From Burkholderiales bacterium (GTDB lineage: Bacteria; Pseudomonadota; Gammaproteobacteria; Burkholderiales; Nitrosomonadaceae), in assembly GCA_024235755.1 (NCBI GenBank), contig JACKLV010000011.1, positions 62,001-126,000 on the forward strand: a stretch of 64,000 nucleotides of DNA, in the 5' to 3' direction. Positions 1 to 10,015 of the stretch are shown piece after piece (the stretch's first letter is position 1; each line of letters opens with the position of its first letter). Below the pieces are notes generated by a model that made no database searches, was not told the DNA's origin, and was given only the letters and a program-made list of their open reading frames with translations. A program made the translations under genes and the position numbers.

Positions 1-2887
1 TGTCATCATCAAGGCTCAACTGGCGGAACGTGGACTGTGCAGCGCCGCCGAACTGTTCCTGCAATGCTTCCAGATCGCGACTCATGGCAAGCTCTTCTCC
101 GGCTTCGTCGACGATTCTGAAATTCATCAACAGGTGCGGCGGCATGGCTTTGTCTTCCCAAGTATCGAGAGAAATGTTCAGCGTCGTTTTGCGCAGGATA
201 AATTTTGCCAACGCGTCGCGAAGCATGGCGATCGGCGCAGATACAGACTGCCACTGCAGAAATTCAGTTACCGATTCGGGTATCGGCACCAACAGTCGGC
301 GTATTTGCTTGGGCAACGCTTTCAGGTACCAAGTGATTTTTTCGCGAATCAGTCCAGGCACAAGATAATCAAACTGACTGGCATCAAGCCGGTTGAGCAC
401 GGACAAGGGAACAGTGACGGTAACGCCGTCGAGCACATGTCCCGGATCAAAACGATAGCTGAGAACAAAGCTGCTGCTGTCGGATAAAACCAGCTGTCCC
501 GGGAATTGCACCTCGATCGCATTGCCCGAATGGCGGGTCAGTAGCTCGCGGTCGAGATACAACAGCTTCGGATTTTCCCGCTCGGCCTGCTTGCGCCAGT
601 GTTCAAATCCGGCGCCGTTATAGATGCGCTGAGGTATACGTTCATCGTAAAATGCAAAAATCGTTTCATCGTCTACCAATACGTCCTGCCGCCGGGTTTT
701 ATGTTCCAGTTCTTCGATCTCTTTGACAAGCCGCTGGTTATGCGCAAAAAATGGCGCTCGGGTGTGATACTCTCCGGCAACCAGCGCGCCTCGAATAAAC
801 AGTTCGCGCGACTCAATTGGATTAATCCGGCCGTAATGCACCGGCCTTTTGGTTACGATCGGTAATCCATACAAGCTGACGCGCTCATAGGCAATGACCT
901 CGGCACGATTTTTCTGCCAATGCGGGTCAAAATAGTCGTGTTTGCATAGACTGCCCGCAATTTTTTCCAGCCATACCGGATCGATACGCGCGGCACAGCG
1001 TCCATACAACCTGCTGGTTTCAACCAGTTCGGCGCAAACCGCCCATTTGGCCTTTGCCGTGCCTTTTTTAAGCGCGGAACCCGGAAAGATCGAAAACTTA
1101 ATACCGCGCGCGCCCAGGTATTCGCCTTCCTTTTCCGTCTTAAAGCCGATATTGCCAAGTAATCCTGCAAGCAGGGCGCGATGAATTTCATCGTAGGTCG
1201 CCGGTGCTTCGTTTGGCCTGAAGCCGAATTCCTTCACCAATACGTGAAGCTGGTTATGAATTTCCCGCCATTCGCGCAAACGGCGATACGACAGAAACTG
1301 GTCACGACACTGCGTGATCAGTTTGCGGTTGGATTTCTTGTGCTTGAGCAGTTTGTCAAAATATTCCCACAGCTTGAGATAACCCATGAAATCGGAACGC
1401 TCGTCCAGAAACCGCCGGTGCGCCTGATCTGCCGCGTCCTGATGTTCGAATGGTCTGTCGCGTGGATCCTGTAGACTGAGTGCCGCAGCGATGATCAGCA
1501 CTTCGTGCAGACAGTTTTCGTGTTTGGCCGCTAGCACCATGCGCGCTATGCGGGGGTCGATTGGAAATTTCGCCAACTGCCAACCCAGCCGGGTCAGGCG
1601 CTTATTTTCATCAACGCCGCCGAGTTCGGTCAGCAACTGGTAGCCGTCCGCTATCATGCGCGCAGACGGCGGTTCCAGAAACGGAAAGTTTTCCACGTCG
1701 CCGATCTTGAGCGATTTCATGCGTAATATCACAGACGCCAGTGACGAACGCAGAATTTCCGGATCGGTGAATTCCGGCCTGACCCGATAGTCTTCTTCCG
1801 AATACAACCGGTAGCAGACACCGCTGGCAATGCGTCCGCAACGCCCCGCTCGCTGATTGGCCGAAGCGCGCGAAATCTTTTCGGTCTGCAGCTGTTCGAC
1901 TTTGTTACGGTAACTGTAGCGATTAATGCGCGCCCAACCGGTGTCGATCACATACCGGATACCGGGGACCGTCAGCGATGTTTCAGCCACATTGGTTGCG
2001 AGAATAATCCGTCGCGCTTGACCAGCCTTGAATACGCGCTCCTGCTCGCTAAATGACAAACGCGCAAACAACGGCAAAAATTCCACGCCGGACACACCGG
2101 ATTGCTGACGGTCGAAATGGTGTTTACGCAACGATTCGGCTGTTTCACGGATTTCGCGTTCACCCGGTAAAAAAACCAAAAGATCGCCCGACTGACTTGT
2201 TTGCATGATTTCATCGACAGCATTGAGAATCTTTTGCCGCATATCGACATCTTCATCGTCAGGCACAATTGGCTGATAGCGGATTTCCACCGGATAGGTG
2301 CGTCCGGATACTTCGATCACCGGTGCATGATTAAAATGCCTGGAAAACCGTTCGGCATCAATGGTGGCGGATGTCACAATCAGTTTAAGATCAGGCCTTG
2401 ACGGCAACAATCGGTGAATATAACCCAACAGAAAATCGATATTTAGGCTGCGCTCGTGCGCTTCATCGATAATAAGGGTATCGTATGCCAGCAGTTTGGA
2501 ATCACTTTGCGTTTCCGCAAGCAGGATACCGTCGGTCATGAGTTTGATATAACTGTCAGTGCTAATTTTGTCCAAGAACCGAACTTTGTAACCCACGGCT
2601 TGCCCCAACGGCGAACCCAGCTCTGTAGCAATACGCGCTGCTACTGACCTTGCCGCAATACGCCGCGGTTGCGTGTGGCCAATGATGCCCCGCACTCCAC
2701 GTTCAAGCTCCAGACAGATTTTGGGCAATTGCGTGGTTTTACCCGACCCTGTTTCACCGCAGATAATAACAACCTGATTTTCAGCGATCGCCTGCTTGAT
2801 GACTTCGCGCTTGGCAACAACGGGAAGATCGTCCGGATATACAGGCTGGGGCAGACGCGCGAGGCGATTTGCTAAAGCATGTTCCAT
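1..2887 (-). CDS. hrpA: ATP-dependent RNA helicase HrpA, 3' part cut by window edge
   Basis: DEAH-box RNA helicase of the HrpA family. The minus-strand frame stays open from an ATG at 2887 to the left edge, giving about 962 residues of a protein that is usually about 1,300 long, so the C-terminus lies outside the window. Visible motifs are a P-loop GETGSGKT (residues 44-51), DEAH (141-144), SAT (173-175) and the helicase-C motif QRAGRCGR. HrpA homologues use ATP hydrolysis to remodel RNA or ribosomes; in E. coli the protein resolves stalled ribosomes (family knowledge). An in-frame TAG lies 18 nt upstream of the ATG, which fixes the start. The gene lies 15 nt downstream of the GST gene and is probably co-transcribed with it. 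Confidence 0.93.
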   Translation of the reverse strand, partial: MEHALANRLARLPQPVYPDDLPVVAKREVIKQAIAENQVVIICGETGSGKTTQLPKICLELERGVRGIIGHTQPRRIAARSVAARIATELGSPLGQAVGYKVRFLDKISTDSYIKLMTDGILLAETQSDSKLLAYDTLIIDEAHERSLNIDFLLGYIHRLLPSRPDLKLIVTSATIDAERFSRHFNHAPVIEVSGRTYPVEIRYQPIVPDDEDVDMRQKILNAVDEIMQTSQSGDLLVFLPGEREIRETAESLRKHHFDRQQSGVSGVEFLPLFARLSFSEQERVFKAGQARRIILATNVAETSLTVPGIRYVIDTGWARINRYSYRNKVEQLQTEKISRASANQRAGRCGRIASGVCYRLYSEEDYRVRPEFTDPEILRSSLASVILRMKSLKIGDVENFPFLEPPSARMIADGYQLLTELGGVDENKRLTRLGWQLAKFPIDPRIARMVLAAKHENCLHEVLIIAAALSLQDPRDRPFEHQDAADQAHRRFLDERSDFMGYLKLWEYFDKLLKHKKSNRKLITQCRDQFLSYRRLREWREIHNQLHVLVKEFGFRPNEAPATYDEIHRALLAGLLGNIGFKTEKEGEYLGARGIKFSIFPGSALKKGTAKAKWAVCAELVETSRLYGRCAARIDPVWLEKIAGSLCKHDYFDPHWQKNRAEVIAYERVSLYGLPIVTKRPVHYGRINPIESRELFIRGALVAGEYHTRAPFFAHNQRLVKEIEELEHKTRRQDVLVDDETIFAFYDERIPQRIYNGAGFEHWRKQAERENPKLLYLDRELLTRHSGNAIEVQFPGQLVLSDSSSFVLSYRFDPGHVLDGVTVTVPLSVLNRLDASQFDYLVPGLIREKITWYLKALPKQIRRLLVPIPESVTEFLQWQSVSAPIAMLRDALAKFILRKTTLNISLDTWEDKAMPPHLLMNFRIVDEAGEELAMSRDLEALQEQFGGAAQSTFRQLSLDDD

Positions 2888-2902
2888 AAACCCACAGGCA
2901 CC

Positions 2903-3502
2903 CTACTTATTCATCACACCCAAAAAAATTTCCGATGATAACCATGCATCTAACCATCGAATCAGGTGCGAATATTGCGACGCATAAAACCAGTCTTTAT
3001 CGACGTGAACAAACTGCCGGATAAACGGAAAAATAGCCGCATCCGCTATCGTCAGACGGTCAGTCATCAAATAGTTATTTTGACTCAATCGCCCATCCAG
3101 TTCCTCGAGAAAGAACACTGCCTGCTCACGGTAATAATGCGCGGGGTGTTCAGGATAGCGTACTGAATATTTGTAATAATCGAGTGCTTTTTTAAACAAC
3201 CCGTCGTTGCGAGCGATCAAATTATCGACTTCATCAGATACGCCATCCGGACAATCCAGCCAGTGGTTCGGGTCGTTAACCGCCAGTGCCCATTTCATAA
3301 TATCAAGACTTTCATCTATCACACTGCCATCAGCCAATCGCACAACAGGCACGGTTCCTTTTGGAGAACATTCCAATAGCGTTGCGGGCTTGTCACGAAG
3401 GTCCACTTCCTGCATATTTATATCGATACCGCTGACTTTAATGGCCATCCTGGCGCGAATAGCGTAGGGACAACGACGGAAGGTAAAAAGTAATGGTTTC
3501 AT
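2903..3502 (-). CDS. Glutathione S-transferase family protein
   Basis: A 199-residue protein with GST architecture. The N-terminal thioredoxin-like domain carries a CPYA motif starting at Cys11 and the conserved segment TVPVV before the glutathione-binding region. The C-terminal helical domain contains the N-capping-like segment LTIADAAIFPF. Proteins of this type conjugate or reduce substrates with glutathione in the cytosol; the CPYA site resembles glutaredoxin/omega-class GSTs, which favour thiol transfer (family inference). The substrate cannot be read from the sequence. It lies 15 nt downstream of the djlA-like gene and 15 nt upstream of hrpA, so the three probably form one transcript. 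Confidence 0.88.
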   Translation of the reverse strand: MKPLLFTFRRCPYAIRARMAIKVSGIDINMQEVDLRDKPATLLECSPKGTVPVVRLADGSVIDESLDIMKWALAVNDPNHWLDCPDGVSDEVDNLIARNDGLFKKALDYYKYSVRYPEHPAHYYREQAVFFLEELDGRLSQNNYLMTDRLTIADAAIFPFIRQFVHVDKDWFYASQYSHLIRWLDAWLSSEIFLGVMNK

Positions 3503-3517
3503 GTTTTATCTCGCCGC

Positions 3518-4309
3518 TCAGGCCGTGGTTCGGTTTTGCGCCCGGTGTTTCTTGATCAGATCATACGCTGTCTGAATTTCCTTAGCCTGCTCGGTTGCAA
3601 CCGAAATCATCTCTTCAGGCAGACCCTGCCCCGTCAGTTTATCCGGATGATACTGGCTCATCAGCTTTCGGTAGGCGCGTTTGATTTCCTGATCCGAATT
3701 GTGCCGACTCACCCCTAACGCTTTATACGCGTCTTGCAGCGCATCCACAGAAAATGCAGTCTGGCCGCCGGCAAAACGTGTCTGGTTAATGACCATGTCG
3801 AGCAGGCGATCGAACGCCGTTTTGCTATAACCTAAACGACCGGCAATATCTTTTAACAGGCGTGATTCTGCCGCATTCAGTTGCCCGTCAGAAAGGCCCA
3901 CACTTATCAGATACACCAGCAGCATCTGCCGGAGATTTCTCGAACTGCCGCACACGGCCATGAACTCGGCCAGTTTGGGTTTGATATCGAACATAGGCGT
4001 AGCACCGCGCTTAAACAATGCAATCGCCCTGAGTCGATGCTCAGACGTCATGCCTAGCTGCCGCATGAACTGCTCGACGTGCGCCACCTCATTTTCGGAA
4101 ATACGGCCATCGACCTTGGCCAGTTTTCCCATTAGGACAAATACGGTTTCCAGAAACACGGACTGGCGCCGTGCAGCTGTAAAAAAATTCACACTGCCTG
4201 TGCCATTTGATTTAAACCGGTCGATGATACCGCCGACTAAGAAACCGAGAATACTGCCCAGGATGCCCAGGATCAAGAACCCCGCTACAATCCCAAGAAT
4301 CTTAAACAA
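3518..4309 (-). CDS. djlA: DjlA-like membrane-anchored J-domain co-chaperone
   Basis: A 263-residue protein with three parts: an N-terminal glycine-rich transmembrane segment (about residues 3-30), a central TerB-like helical domain (about 50-165), and a C-terminal J-domain (about 192-258) with the HPD tripeptide in YHPDKL. This is the layout of DjlA, which recruits and stimulates DnaK at the inner membrane. The first codon appears to be TTG at 4309, because starting later would remove the membrane anchor. It is the first gene of a likely djlA-GST-hrpA unit and lies 20 nt downstream of tviC. Confidence 0.88.
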   Translation of the reverse strand: MFKILGIVAGFLILGILGSILGFLVGGIIDRFKSNGTGSVNFFTAARRQSVFLETVFVLMGKLAKVDGRISENEVAHVEQFMRQLGMTSEHRLRAIALFKRGATPMFDIKPKLAEFMAVCGSSRNLRQMLLVYLISVGLSDGQLNAAESRLLKDIAGRLGYSKTAFDRLLDMVINQTRFAGGQTAFSVDALQDAYKALGVSRHNSDQEIKRAYRKLMSQYHPDKLTGQGLPEEMISVATEQAKEIQTAYDLIKKHRAQNRTTA

Positions 4310-4329
4310 AACGGTTCTTCATCTTTGTA

Positions 4330-5397
4330 CTATACTGCTTGGCGATTGCATGAATCGTCATCCGACCTCTCAGCGAGATCGGTTACATACCAGTCCATTG
4401 CTGATTGCAGCCCTTGCTGAATCACGTGCGTCGGCTCGTAACCCAGCAAGTTCCGAGCCTTGGTAATATCCGCCAGCGAGTGACGCACATCACCCGCACG
4501 AAAATCAGCATAGTCAGGCCGAAACGTTTTTAAATGCGGAAATTTATCCACGAGCAATGCATGCATCATGGCGAAAAGCTGATTCAGGCTTGTCCGCTCA
4601 CTGACAGCGACATTATAGACCTGATTAATGGCCTCTTCATTTGAGGCAAGTGCGGACAATATATTAACTTGCACGACATTGTCGATATAACAAAAATCTC
4701 TGCTGGTCTCGCCATCGCCATTGATGAAGAGTGGCTTGTTTTTGATTAATGCCGATACCCACAGCGGTATGACAGCAGCATAAGCTCCATTGGGATCCTG
4801 CCGGGGCCCGAACACATTGAAATAACGCAAGCCAATGGACGCCGTGTTATAACAACGCGCAAAAACATCGGCGTATAGCTCATTGACATATTTGGTTACC
4901 GCATAAGGCGAAAGCGGTTGCCCGATAACGGACTCCACTTTTGGCAAGCCGGGGTGATCACCATAAGTTGAGCTCGAGGCCGCATAGACAAAACGTTTGA
5001 CTTTAGCATCACGCGCAGCAACCAGCACATTCAGGAAACCGGATACATTGTTATCATTGGTCAGAATCGGATCATTAATTGAACGCGGCACCGAACCCAA
5101 AGCCGCCTGATGCAAAACGAAATCCACATTTTCACAAGCGGCTTTGCATGTCTCGAAATTACGGATATCGCCCTGCATAAATCTGAAATTACGCCAGACA
5201 TCTTTGCCAACAATAGCTTCGACCTGATCGAGATTATGCTGGTATCCAGTCGAAAAATTATCCAGTCCGATTACTTCCTGATTCAGTTTTAATAAGGCTT
5301 CCAGCAGATTGGATCCAATAAAGCCGGCGACACCTGTAATCAGCCAACAATACCGGTTTTCAGACAAATGTTGTTGTATATCCTGATAATGCGTCAT
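4330..5397 (-). CDS. tviC: UDP-N-acetylglucosamine 4-epimerase (TviC/WbpP type)
   Basis: Extended short-chain dehydrogenase/reductase of 355 residues from the chosen ATG at 5397, which has AAGGA upstream; a longer frame would overlap tviB. The Rossmann glycine motif GVAGFIG lies near residue 22. The catalytic Ser and the YAVTK tyrosine/lysine pair are present. Similarity is to WbpP/TviC enzymes, which interconvert UDP-GlcNAc(A) and UDP-GalNAc(A) for surface polysaccharides. Together with the adjacent 6-dehydrogenase it would make UDP-GalNAcA in the cytosol. The pair sits beside a PEP-CTERM-system lipoprotein gene, which suggests an exopolysaccharide or glycan-related role (inference). Confidence 0.88.
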   Translation of the reverse strand: MTHYQDIQQHLSENRYCWLITGVAGFIGSNLLEALLKLNQEVIGLDNFSTGYQHNLDQVEAIVGKDVWRNFRFMQGDIRNFETCKAACENVDFVLHQAALGSVPRSINDPILTNDNNVSGFLNVLVAARDAKVKRFVYAASSSTYGDHPGLPKVESVIGQPLSPYAVTKYVNELYADVFARCYNTASIGLRYFNVFGPRQDPNGAYAAVIPLWVSALIKNKPLFINGDGETSRDFCYIDNVVQVNILSALASNEEAINQVYNVAVSERTSLNQLFAMMHALLVDKFPHLKTFRPDYADFRAGDVRHSLADITKARNLLGYEPTHVIQQGLQSAMDWYVTDLAERSDDDSCNRQAV

Positions 5398-5422
5398 TTC
5401 AGTGATTCCTTGCAAAACCGAA

Positions 5423-6703
5423 TCAAAGCCGCCAGACATGAAATCCAGCGGCTTGCAGCGCCGATTGACTGAATTTTGATTTCACATCGATAAAACAACC
5501 GTTCTCTAAAATTTTAGCTTGGATATCGGGAATTGTTTTCGTTAAAAACTCGACATGGGAAACGGCAACAATCATGGCCTCAGCACGTGGCAGACTCTCC
5601 CATGTCTCAAGTGTGACGTCATATTCATCCATTGCTTCTTCTGGATCTGTCACCGGATCGCAAACATGAATCTCGACACCATAATCCCGTAGCTCACGAA
5701 TGATGTCGATCACCTTGGAATTTCTCAGATCGGGGCAATTTTCCTTGAACGTCAAACCAAGCACATTCACCTTGGCTCCACGCACATTAAAACCGGCTTT
5801 TATAATCTGCTTAATGGTCTGTTCCGCAACATATTTCGCCATATTATCGTTTATGCGGCGGCCGGCGAGAATCACCTGGGGCATATAACCGATCATTTCA
5901 GCCTTATGTGTTAAATAGTATGGATCCACACCAATACAATGACCGCCAACCAAACCAGGACGAAACGGAAGAAAATTCCATTTTGTCCCCGCAGCCTCCA
6001 AAATATCCAACGTATCGATGTCGAGTTTGTCAAAAATCATTGCCAGTTCATTCATCAACGCGATATTCAGGTCACGCTGCGTATTCTCAATCACCTTGGC
6101 TGCTTCAGCAACCTTGATGCTCGCCGCGCGAAAAACACCTGCCGTCACAACACTTTCATATAATTGCGCGATATTTTCCAGTGAATTTTTATCATCTCCC
6201 GAAACAACTTTGACAATCGTTGTTAACGTGTGTTCTTTATCCCCTGGATTGATACGTTCTGGAGAATAGCCGACATGGAAATCCTGCTTCCACTTCAAAC
6301 CGGAGAATTTTTCCAAAACAGGAATACATACCTCCTCTGTTGCGCCAGGATAGACTGTTGACTCATAAATGATGGTAGCGCCGGATTTCATATTTTTACC
6401 AACAGCTTCACTTGCACTGATCAATGGCCTGAAATCCGGTTGATGTGCCTGATCAACGGGGGTTGGCACGGCTACTACGATAAAATCCGCCTGCGCCAAA
6501 TCTCCTGCTTCGGTAGTAAAAACAAGCTGATCAGCCTGCCGCAGTTCTTCGGTTGAAACCTCGCCCGTCGGATCGATATATTGTCGATAATTCTGAATCT
6601 TTTCGCAGGAAAGATCGAAACCGATAGTCTTACGTTTCTTGCCAAATTCAACAGCCAGGGGCAAACCTACATAACCTAATCCAACTACAGCAACAATACC
6701 CAT
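5423..6703 (-). CDS. tviB: UDP-N-acetyl-D-glucosamine/galactosamine 6-dehydrogenase (TviB/WbpO type)
   Basis: A nucleotide-sugar dehydrogenase of 426 residues, normal for the family. The N-terminal NAD-binding site is GLGYVGLP (near residue 8). The catalytic cysteine lies in GGHCIGVDPYYL, and the C-terminal UDP-binding domain contains GLTFKENCPDLRNSK. It oxidises C6 of a UDP-HexNAc to the uronic acid. The start ATG at 6703 has GGAG upstream. It is followed by tviC with 25 nt between the chosen reading frames, so the pair should be co-transcribed from the 6704-7194 intergenic region. Confidence 0.9.
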   Translation of the reverse strand: MGIVAVVGLGYVGLPLAVEFGKKRKTIGFDLSCEKIQNYRQYIDPTGEVSTEELRQADQLVFTTEAGDLAQADFIVVAVPTPVDQAHQPDFRPLISASEAVGKNMKSGATIIYESTVYPGATEEVCIPVLEKFSGLKWKQDFHVGYSPERINPGDKEHTLTTIVKVVSGDDKNSLENIAQLYESVVTAGVFRAASIKVAEAAKVIENTQRDLNIALMNELAMIFDKLDIDTLDILEAAGTKWNFLPFRPGLVGGHCIGVDPYYLTHKAEMIGYMPQVILAGRRINDNMAKYVAEQTIKQIIKAGFNVRGAKVNVLGLTFKENCPDLRNSKVIDIIRELRDYGVEIHVCDPVTDPEEAMDEYDVTLETWESLPRAEAMIVAVSHVEFLTKTIPDIQAKILENGCFIDVKSKFSQSALQAAGFHVWRL

Positions 6704-7194
6704 AAATTTTTCTCCAGTTCAACATGTCTGCTATGCCAAAAAACAATTTATATACTATAAATAGTTTAATGACTGATAAATACTGTACTATAGCGTCAGA
6801 TTATTCATTTTTTTGAACATACATCGATAATTCGTTCGCATTAGCTCGAACTGAGCTGTATTTGCTGCTTTTATGCGTATCAGAAACCCGGGCTCTAGTG
6901 TGTTATAACTATAAAAATCAACCAAAGCAAAATATTAATTTCGTTCCTGTCCTACTAAAACACATCGGTAAAACAGCGTGCAAGCAAGTACACAGTTGAT
7001 TTTTAGTGTTTCTGGTGGACGAGAGCCGTTAACCCGGTCAACATTGACAATTTTGTTTACCACGCCGGGTATCATTGAAAAACTCACAATTTACACAAAT
7101 CAGCATTTGACAAATCACAAGTGTCAATATTAATAGTTAGCAGGCTTTTAACACTCAGTCACTTCTGGCAATCATTTCAAATTGGAGAATAATC
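6704..7194. other. Divergent AT-rich intergenic region between tviB and prsT
   Basis: This 491-bp region separates two divergent surface-polysaccharide/PEP-CTERM genes and contains no credible ORF. It has several inverted repeats: GTCAA-CA-TTGAC (7037-7048), ACCCGG (7032-7037) pairing with CCGGGT (7065-7070), and TTGACA (7107-7112) pairing with TGTCAA (7122-7127). It presumably holds promoters for both directions, but no start point can be set from the sequence alone. Confidence 0.6.
7107..7135 (+). promoter_or_regulatory. Candidate prsT promoter with embedded TTGACA/TGTCAA palindrome
   Basis: TTGACA at 7107-7112 matches the sigma70 -35 consensus perfectly and is followed 15-17 nt later by an AT-rich TATTAATA stretch that could serve as -10. 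The -35 hexamer is one arm of a perfect 6-bp inverted repeat whose other arm lies at 7122-7127, so a repressor or activator site may overlap the promoter. The -10 match is poor. Confidence 0.35.
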
Positions 7195-9990
7195 ATGCAT
7201 AACTTCTTTTTTCGTTTTCAAGAAAAACTTTGGCTCCACAAAATCAAATCCGTTCTGATTTGTGCGTTGATTATACTCGGTTTAACAGCATGCGGCGAAA
7301 CCAAAGATGCTGAAACCCTGATTGCTGAGGCGACTGAATACCAGAAAAAAGGGGATGTTAATGCCGCCGTCATTCAACTCAAGAATGCTATACAGCAGGA
7401 ACCTAATAACGCCGAGGCACGCCTCTTACTGGGTACCATTTATCAGCAACATGATGACCCACTATCTGCCGAGAAAGAATTGAGTCGCGCGTTTGAATTG
7501 GGAATGGACGCTCAACGTGTGCTCCCCGTCTTGTATCAGGTGTTATTTGATTTGGGTAAATTCCAGCAATTACTGGACACAATCGAGCAACACCCGGAAA
7601 TCAACACAAATGAAATACAAGTTCTACACGGAAACACCTTGCTGGCATTAAGACGAAATCAAGAAGCCAAAATTATTTTTGACCAGCTGCTTGCTGATAA
7701 CCCCGGCTCTCCGGAAGCGTTGGTTGGATTAGCACAGTATGCGCTTAGTGTGCAGGATCTTGCGCTTGCCAATCAATACACCAATCAGGCAGTCGAAAAA
7801 AACCCTGAGAGTATGATCGCATGGGATTTCAAAGCAAACTTGCTGCGCGCACAAAATAAATTTGAAGAAGCACTCGAGGCTTTCAAAAAGGTCGTACAGT
7901 TATCCCCTAATAATGCAATTGCTTTTTACAACAAAGCATCTACTGAAATCGGTCTTGGCCGATTCGATGATGCTGAAAACAGCATAGCGCAAGCACGGGA
8001 AATAGCGCCCGACAACATCATGCTGCATCAAATGCAGGCATTCCTGGATTTTAATCGAGGAGAGCATGCAAAAGCCTTGGATTCCATTCAAACTGTTCTC
8101 AGCGCAGCGCCCGAGCATTTGCCCAGCGTGCTTTTGGCAGGTGCAATTCAACTGTCGCTGGGTTCATTTATACAAGCAGAACAATATCTTGAACAATATC
8201 TGAAAAATATTCCCGGCAATCTTTACGCGCGCAAGCTCATGATTAACGCGCTGCTCAAAAACAACAAAGCCCAGCAGGCTATCGGGTATCTGGAACCTGT
8301 GCTATCCGTTGCGCAGCAGGATCCACAACTACTTGCTCTGGCGGGTGAAACCTACATGCGCGCAGGTAATTTCACTAAGGCTACGGAATTTTATGAAAAA
8401 GCCAACAAGCTCACACCGGATAATGCAGCGCTGCATACCGCGCTTGGCATGACTCGGTTGGCGATGGGCGACAGGGAACAAGGTATTGCCGAGCTCGAAT
8501 TAGCTACCGATCTAGACAAGGATTCTCCACGAGCCAGCATTCTGTTGGTTCTGGCGCACTTTCGCGCAAACGAATTCGATAAAGCCTTAGCTGAAATCAA
8601 CGAACTGGAAAAATCCGATCCACAGAACCCGCTTTTTCATAACCTGAAAGGCGTTGCGTATATGGGTAAGCAAGATTTTGCCAAAGCCCGCGAGAGTTTT
8701 AACAAAGCGCTGGCGATTCAATCCAATTTTTTCCCGGCAATTTCAAACCTCGCACGGCTTGACATACACGATCAGAAACCGGAAGCGGCCCAAAACAGAT
8801 TTAAAGCCATTCTCCAAAAAGATGACAAAAATATTCAAGCCATGAATGCATTGGCATCACTGGCTTTATCACACGGCAATATCAATGAAGCAACACAGTG
8901 GCTGGAATTGTCTAGCAATAAAAATCCAAACGCATTGGAACCGGCATTGCGTCTAGCCGCGCATTATTTAAACCAAGGCGAGCAGGAAAAAGCACTGCTG
9001 CTTACCCGTAAACTTTTTGGAACCAACCCTAATGACCCACGCGTGCTCGAATTATTGGGTCAAATCCAACTGGCGCAAAACAACAATGCCGCTGCGCTGG
9101 ATAGCTATGAAAAGCTCGCGGCACAACTACCTGACTCTGCTGCCGCGCAGCTAAAGATTGCCGAAATCAATGCTGTCATGAAAGATTATCATGCTGCAGC
9201 TTCGGCATTGAGAAAAGCGTTATTTATCAACCCCGGTTATGTCGAGGCGAAAGTCGCACAAGCCAGACTGGCTATGCTGGAGAATGATGAAAATAGAGCT
9301 ATTTCAATCGCTCAAAGAATACAAAAAGAGCATGCCGATATACCGAATGGGTATGAACTCGAGGGCGATCTGCTGATGCAGCAGAAAAAACCTGAAACGG
9401 CTGTAGCAGCTTATGAAAAAGCTTTCTCCATTCGGCAAACAAGTGCGCTCGTTATTAAAATGCATACAGCGCTGAACCTGACCGGTAACGAGAAAAAAGC
9501 ACATGCGCATATAACACAATGGTTATCAAGCAATCCGAACGACACTGCAATACGTTTATATCTCGCCAATGCCTATCTCACCAAAAAACAATATAACGAG
9601 GCGACCAAAGAGTATGAAGCTATCCTGCAGAACAATCCAAATCAGATCACATCGTTGAATAACCTGGCATGGTTATATCACCAGAACAATGATCCGCGGG
9701 CGCTGGAATATGCACAAAGAGCGTATGAAACGGCGCCAGAATCTCCGGCTGTTGTTGATACATTTGGTTGGATCCTCGCACAAAAAGGAGAACTGGAACG
9801 CGCACTCAAACTGTTGGAAAATGCGGTATCCAAGCAACCTGAAAATGCAACGATCCAATATCACTATGCCTATACTTTGGCAAAAACCGGCAAACAAAAC
9901 GAAGCACGCCAGATTCTGAGCCGAATAACGGCATCAGATGCAGCATTTCCCGAAATCAATGAGGCCAGAAAATTGCTGGAACAGATGTAA
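7195..9990 (+). CDS. prsT: PEP-CTERM system TPR-repeat lipoprotein (PrsT-like)
   Basis: A 931-residue lipoprotein. The N-terminus has basic and hydrophobic segments ending in a lipobox LTAC, with the acylated cysteine at residue 33. Nearly all of the remainder consists of tetratricopeptide repeats (recurring A..Y..A and P.NA.A patterns), about 20 or more units. This size and layout match the TPR lipoprotein found next to exosortase/PEP-CTERM loci in Gram-negative biofilm formers (family knowledge). It is expected to face the periplasm on the inner or outer membrane and to scaffold assembly or export of exopolysaccharide-linked surface proteins (inference). GGAG lies just upstream of the ATG. 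No exosortase gene is present in the window. Confidence 0.88.
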   Translation: MHNFFFRFQEKLWLHKIKSVLICALIILGLTACGETKDAETLIAEATEYQKKGDVNAAVIQLKNAIQQEPNNAEARLLLGTIYQQHDDPLSAEKELSRAFELGMDAQRVLPVLYQVLFDLGKFQQLLDTIEQHPEINTNEIQVLHGNTLLALRRNQEAKIIFDQLLADNPGSPEALVGLAQYALSVQDLALANQYTNQAVEKNPESMIAWDFKANLLRAQNKFEEALEAFKKVVQLSPNNAIAFYNKASTEIGLGRFDDAENSIAQAREIAPDNIMLHQMQAFLDFNRGEHAKALDSIQTVLSAAPEHLPSVLLAGAIQLSLGSFIQAEQYLEQYLKNIPGNLYARKLMINALLKNNKAQQAIGYLEPVLSVAQQDPQLLALAGETYMRAGNFTKATEFYEKANKLTPDNAALHTALGMTRLAMGDREQGIAELELATDLDKDSPRASILLVLAHFRANEFDKALAEINELEKSDPQNPLFHNLKGVAYMGKQDFAKARESFNKALAIQSNFFPAISNLARLDIHDQKPEAAQNRFKAILQKDDKNIQAMNALASLALSHGNINEATQWLELSSNKNPNALEPALRLAAHYLNQGEQEKALLLTRKLFGTNPNDPRVLELLGQIQLAQNNNAAALDSYEKLAAQLPDSAAAQLKIAEINAVMKDYHAAASALRKALFINPGYVEAKVAQARLAMLENDENRAISIAQRIQKEHADIPNGYELEGDLLMQQKKPETAVAAYEKAFSIRQTSALVIKMHTALNLTGNEKKAHAHITQWLSSNPNDTAIRLYLANAYLTKKQYNEATKEYEAILQNNPNQITSLNNLAWLYHQNNDPRALEYAQRAYETAPESPAVVDTFGWILAQKGELERALKLLENAVSKQPENATIQYHYAYTLAKTGKQNEARQILSRITASDAAFPEINEARKLLEQM

Positions 9991-10015
9991 CTGCGTGTAT
10001 CATCTCACAACCTGT

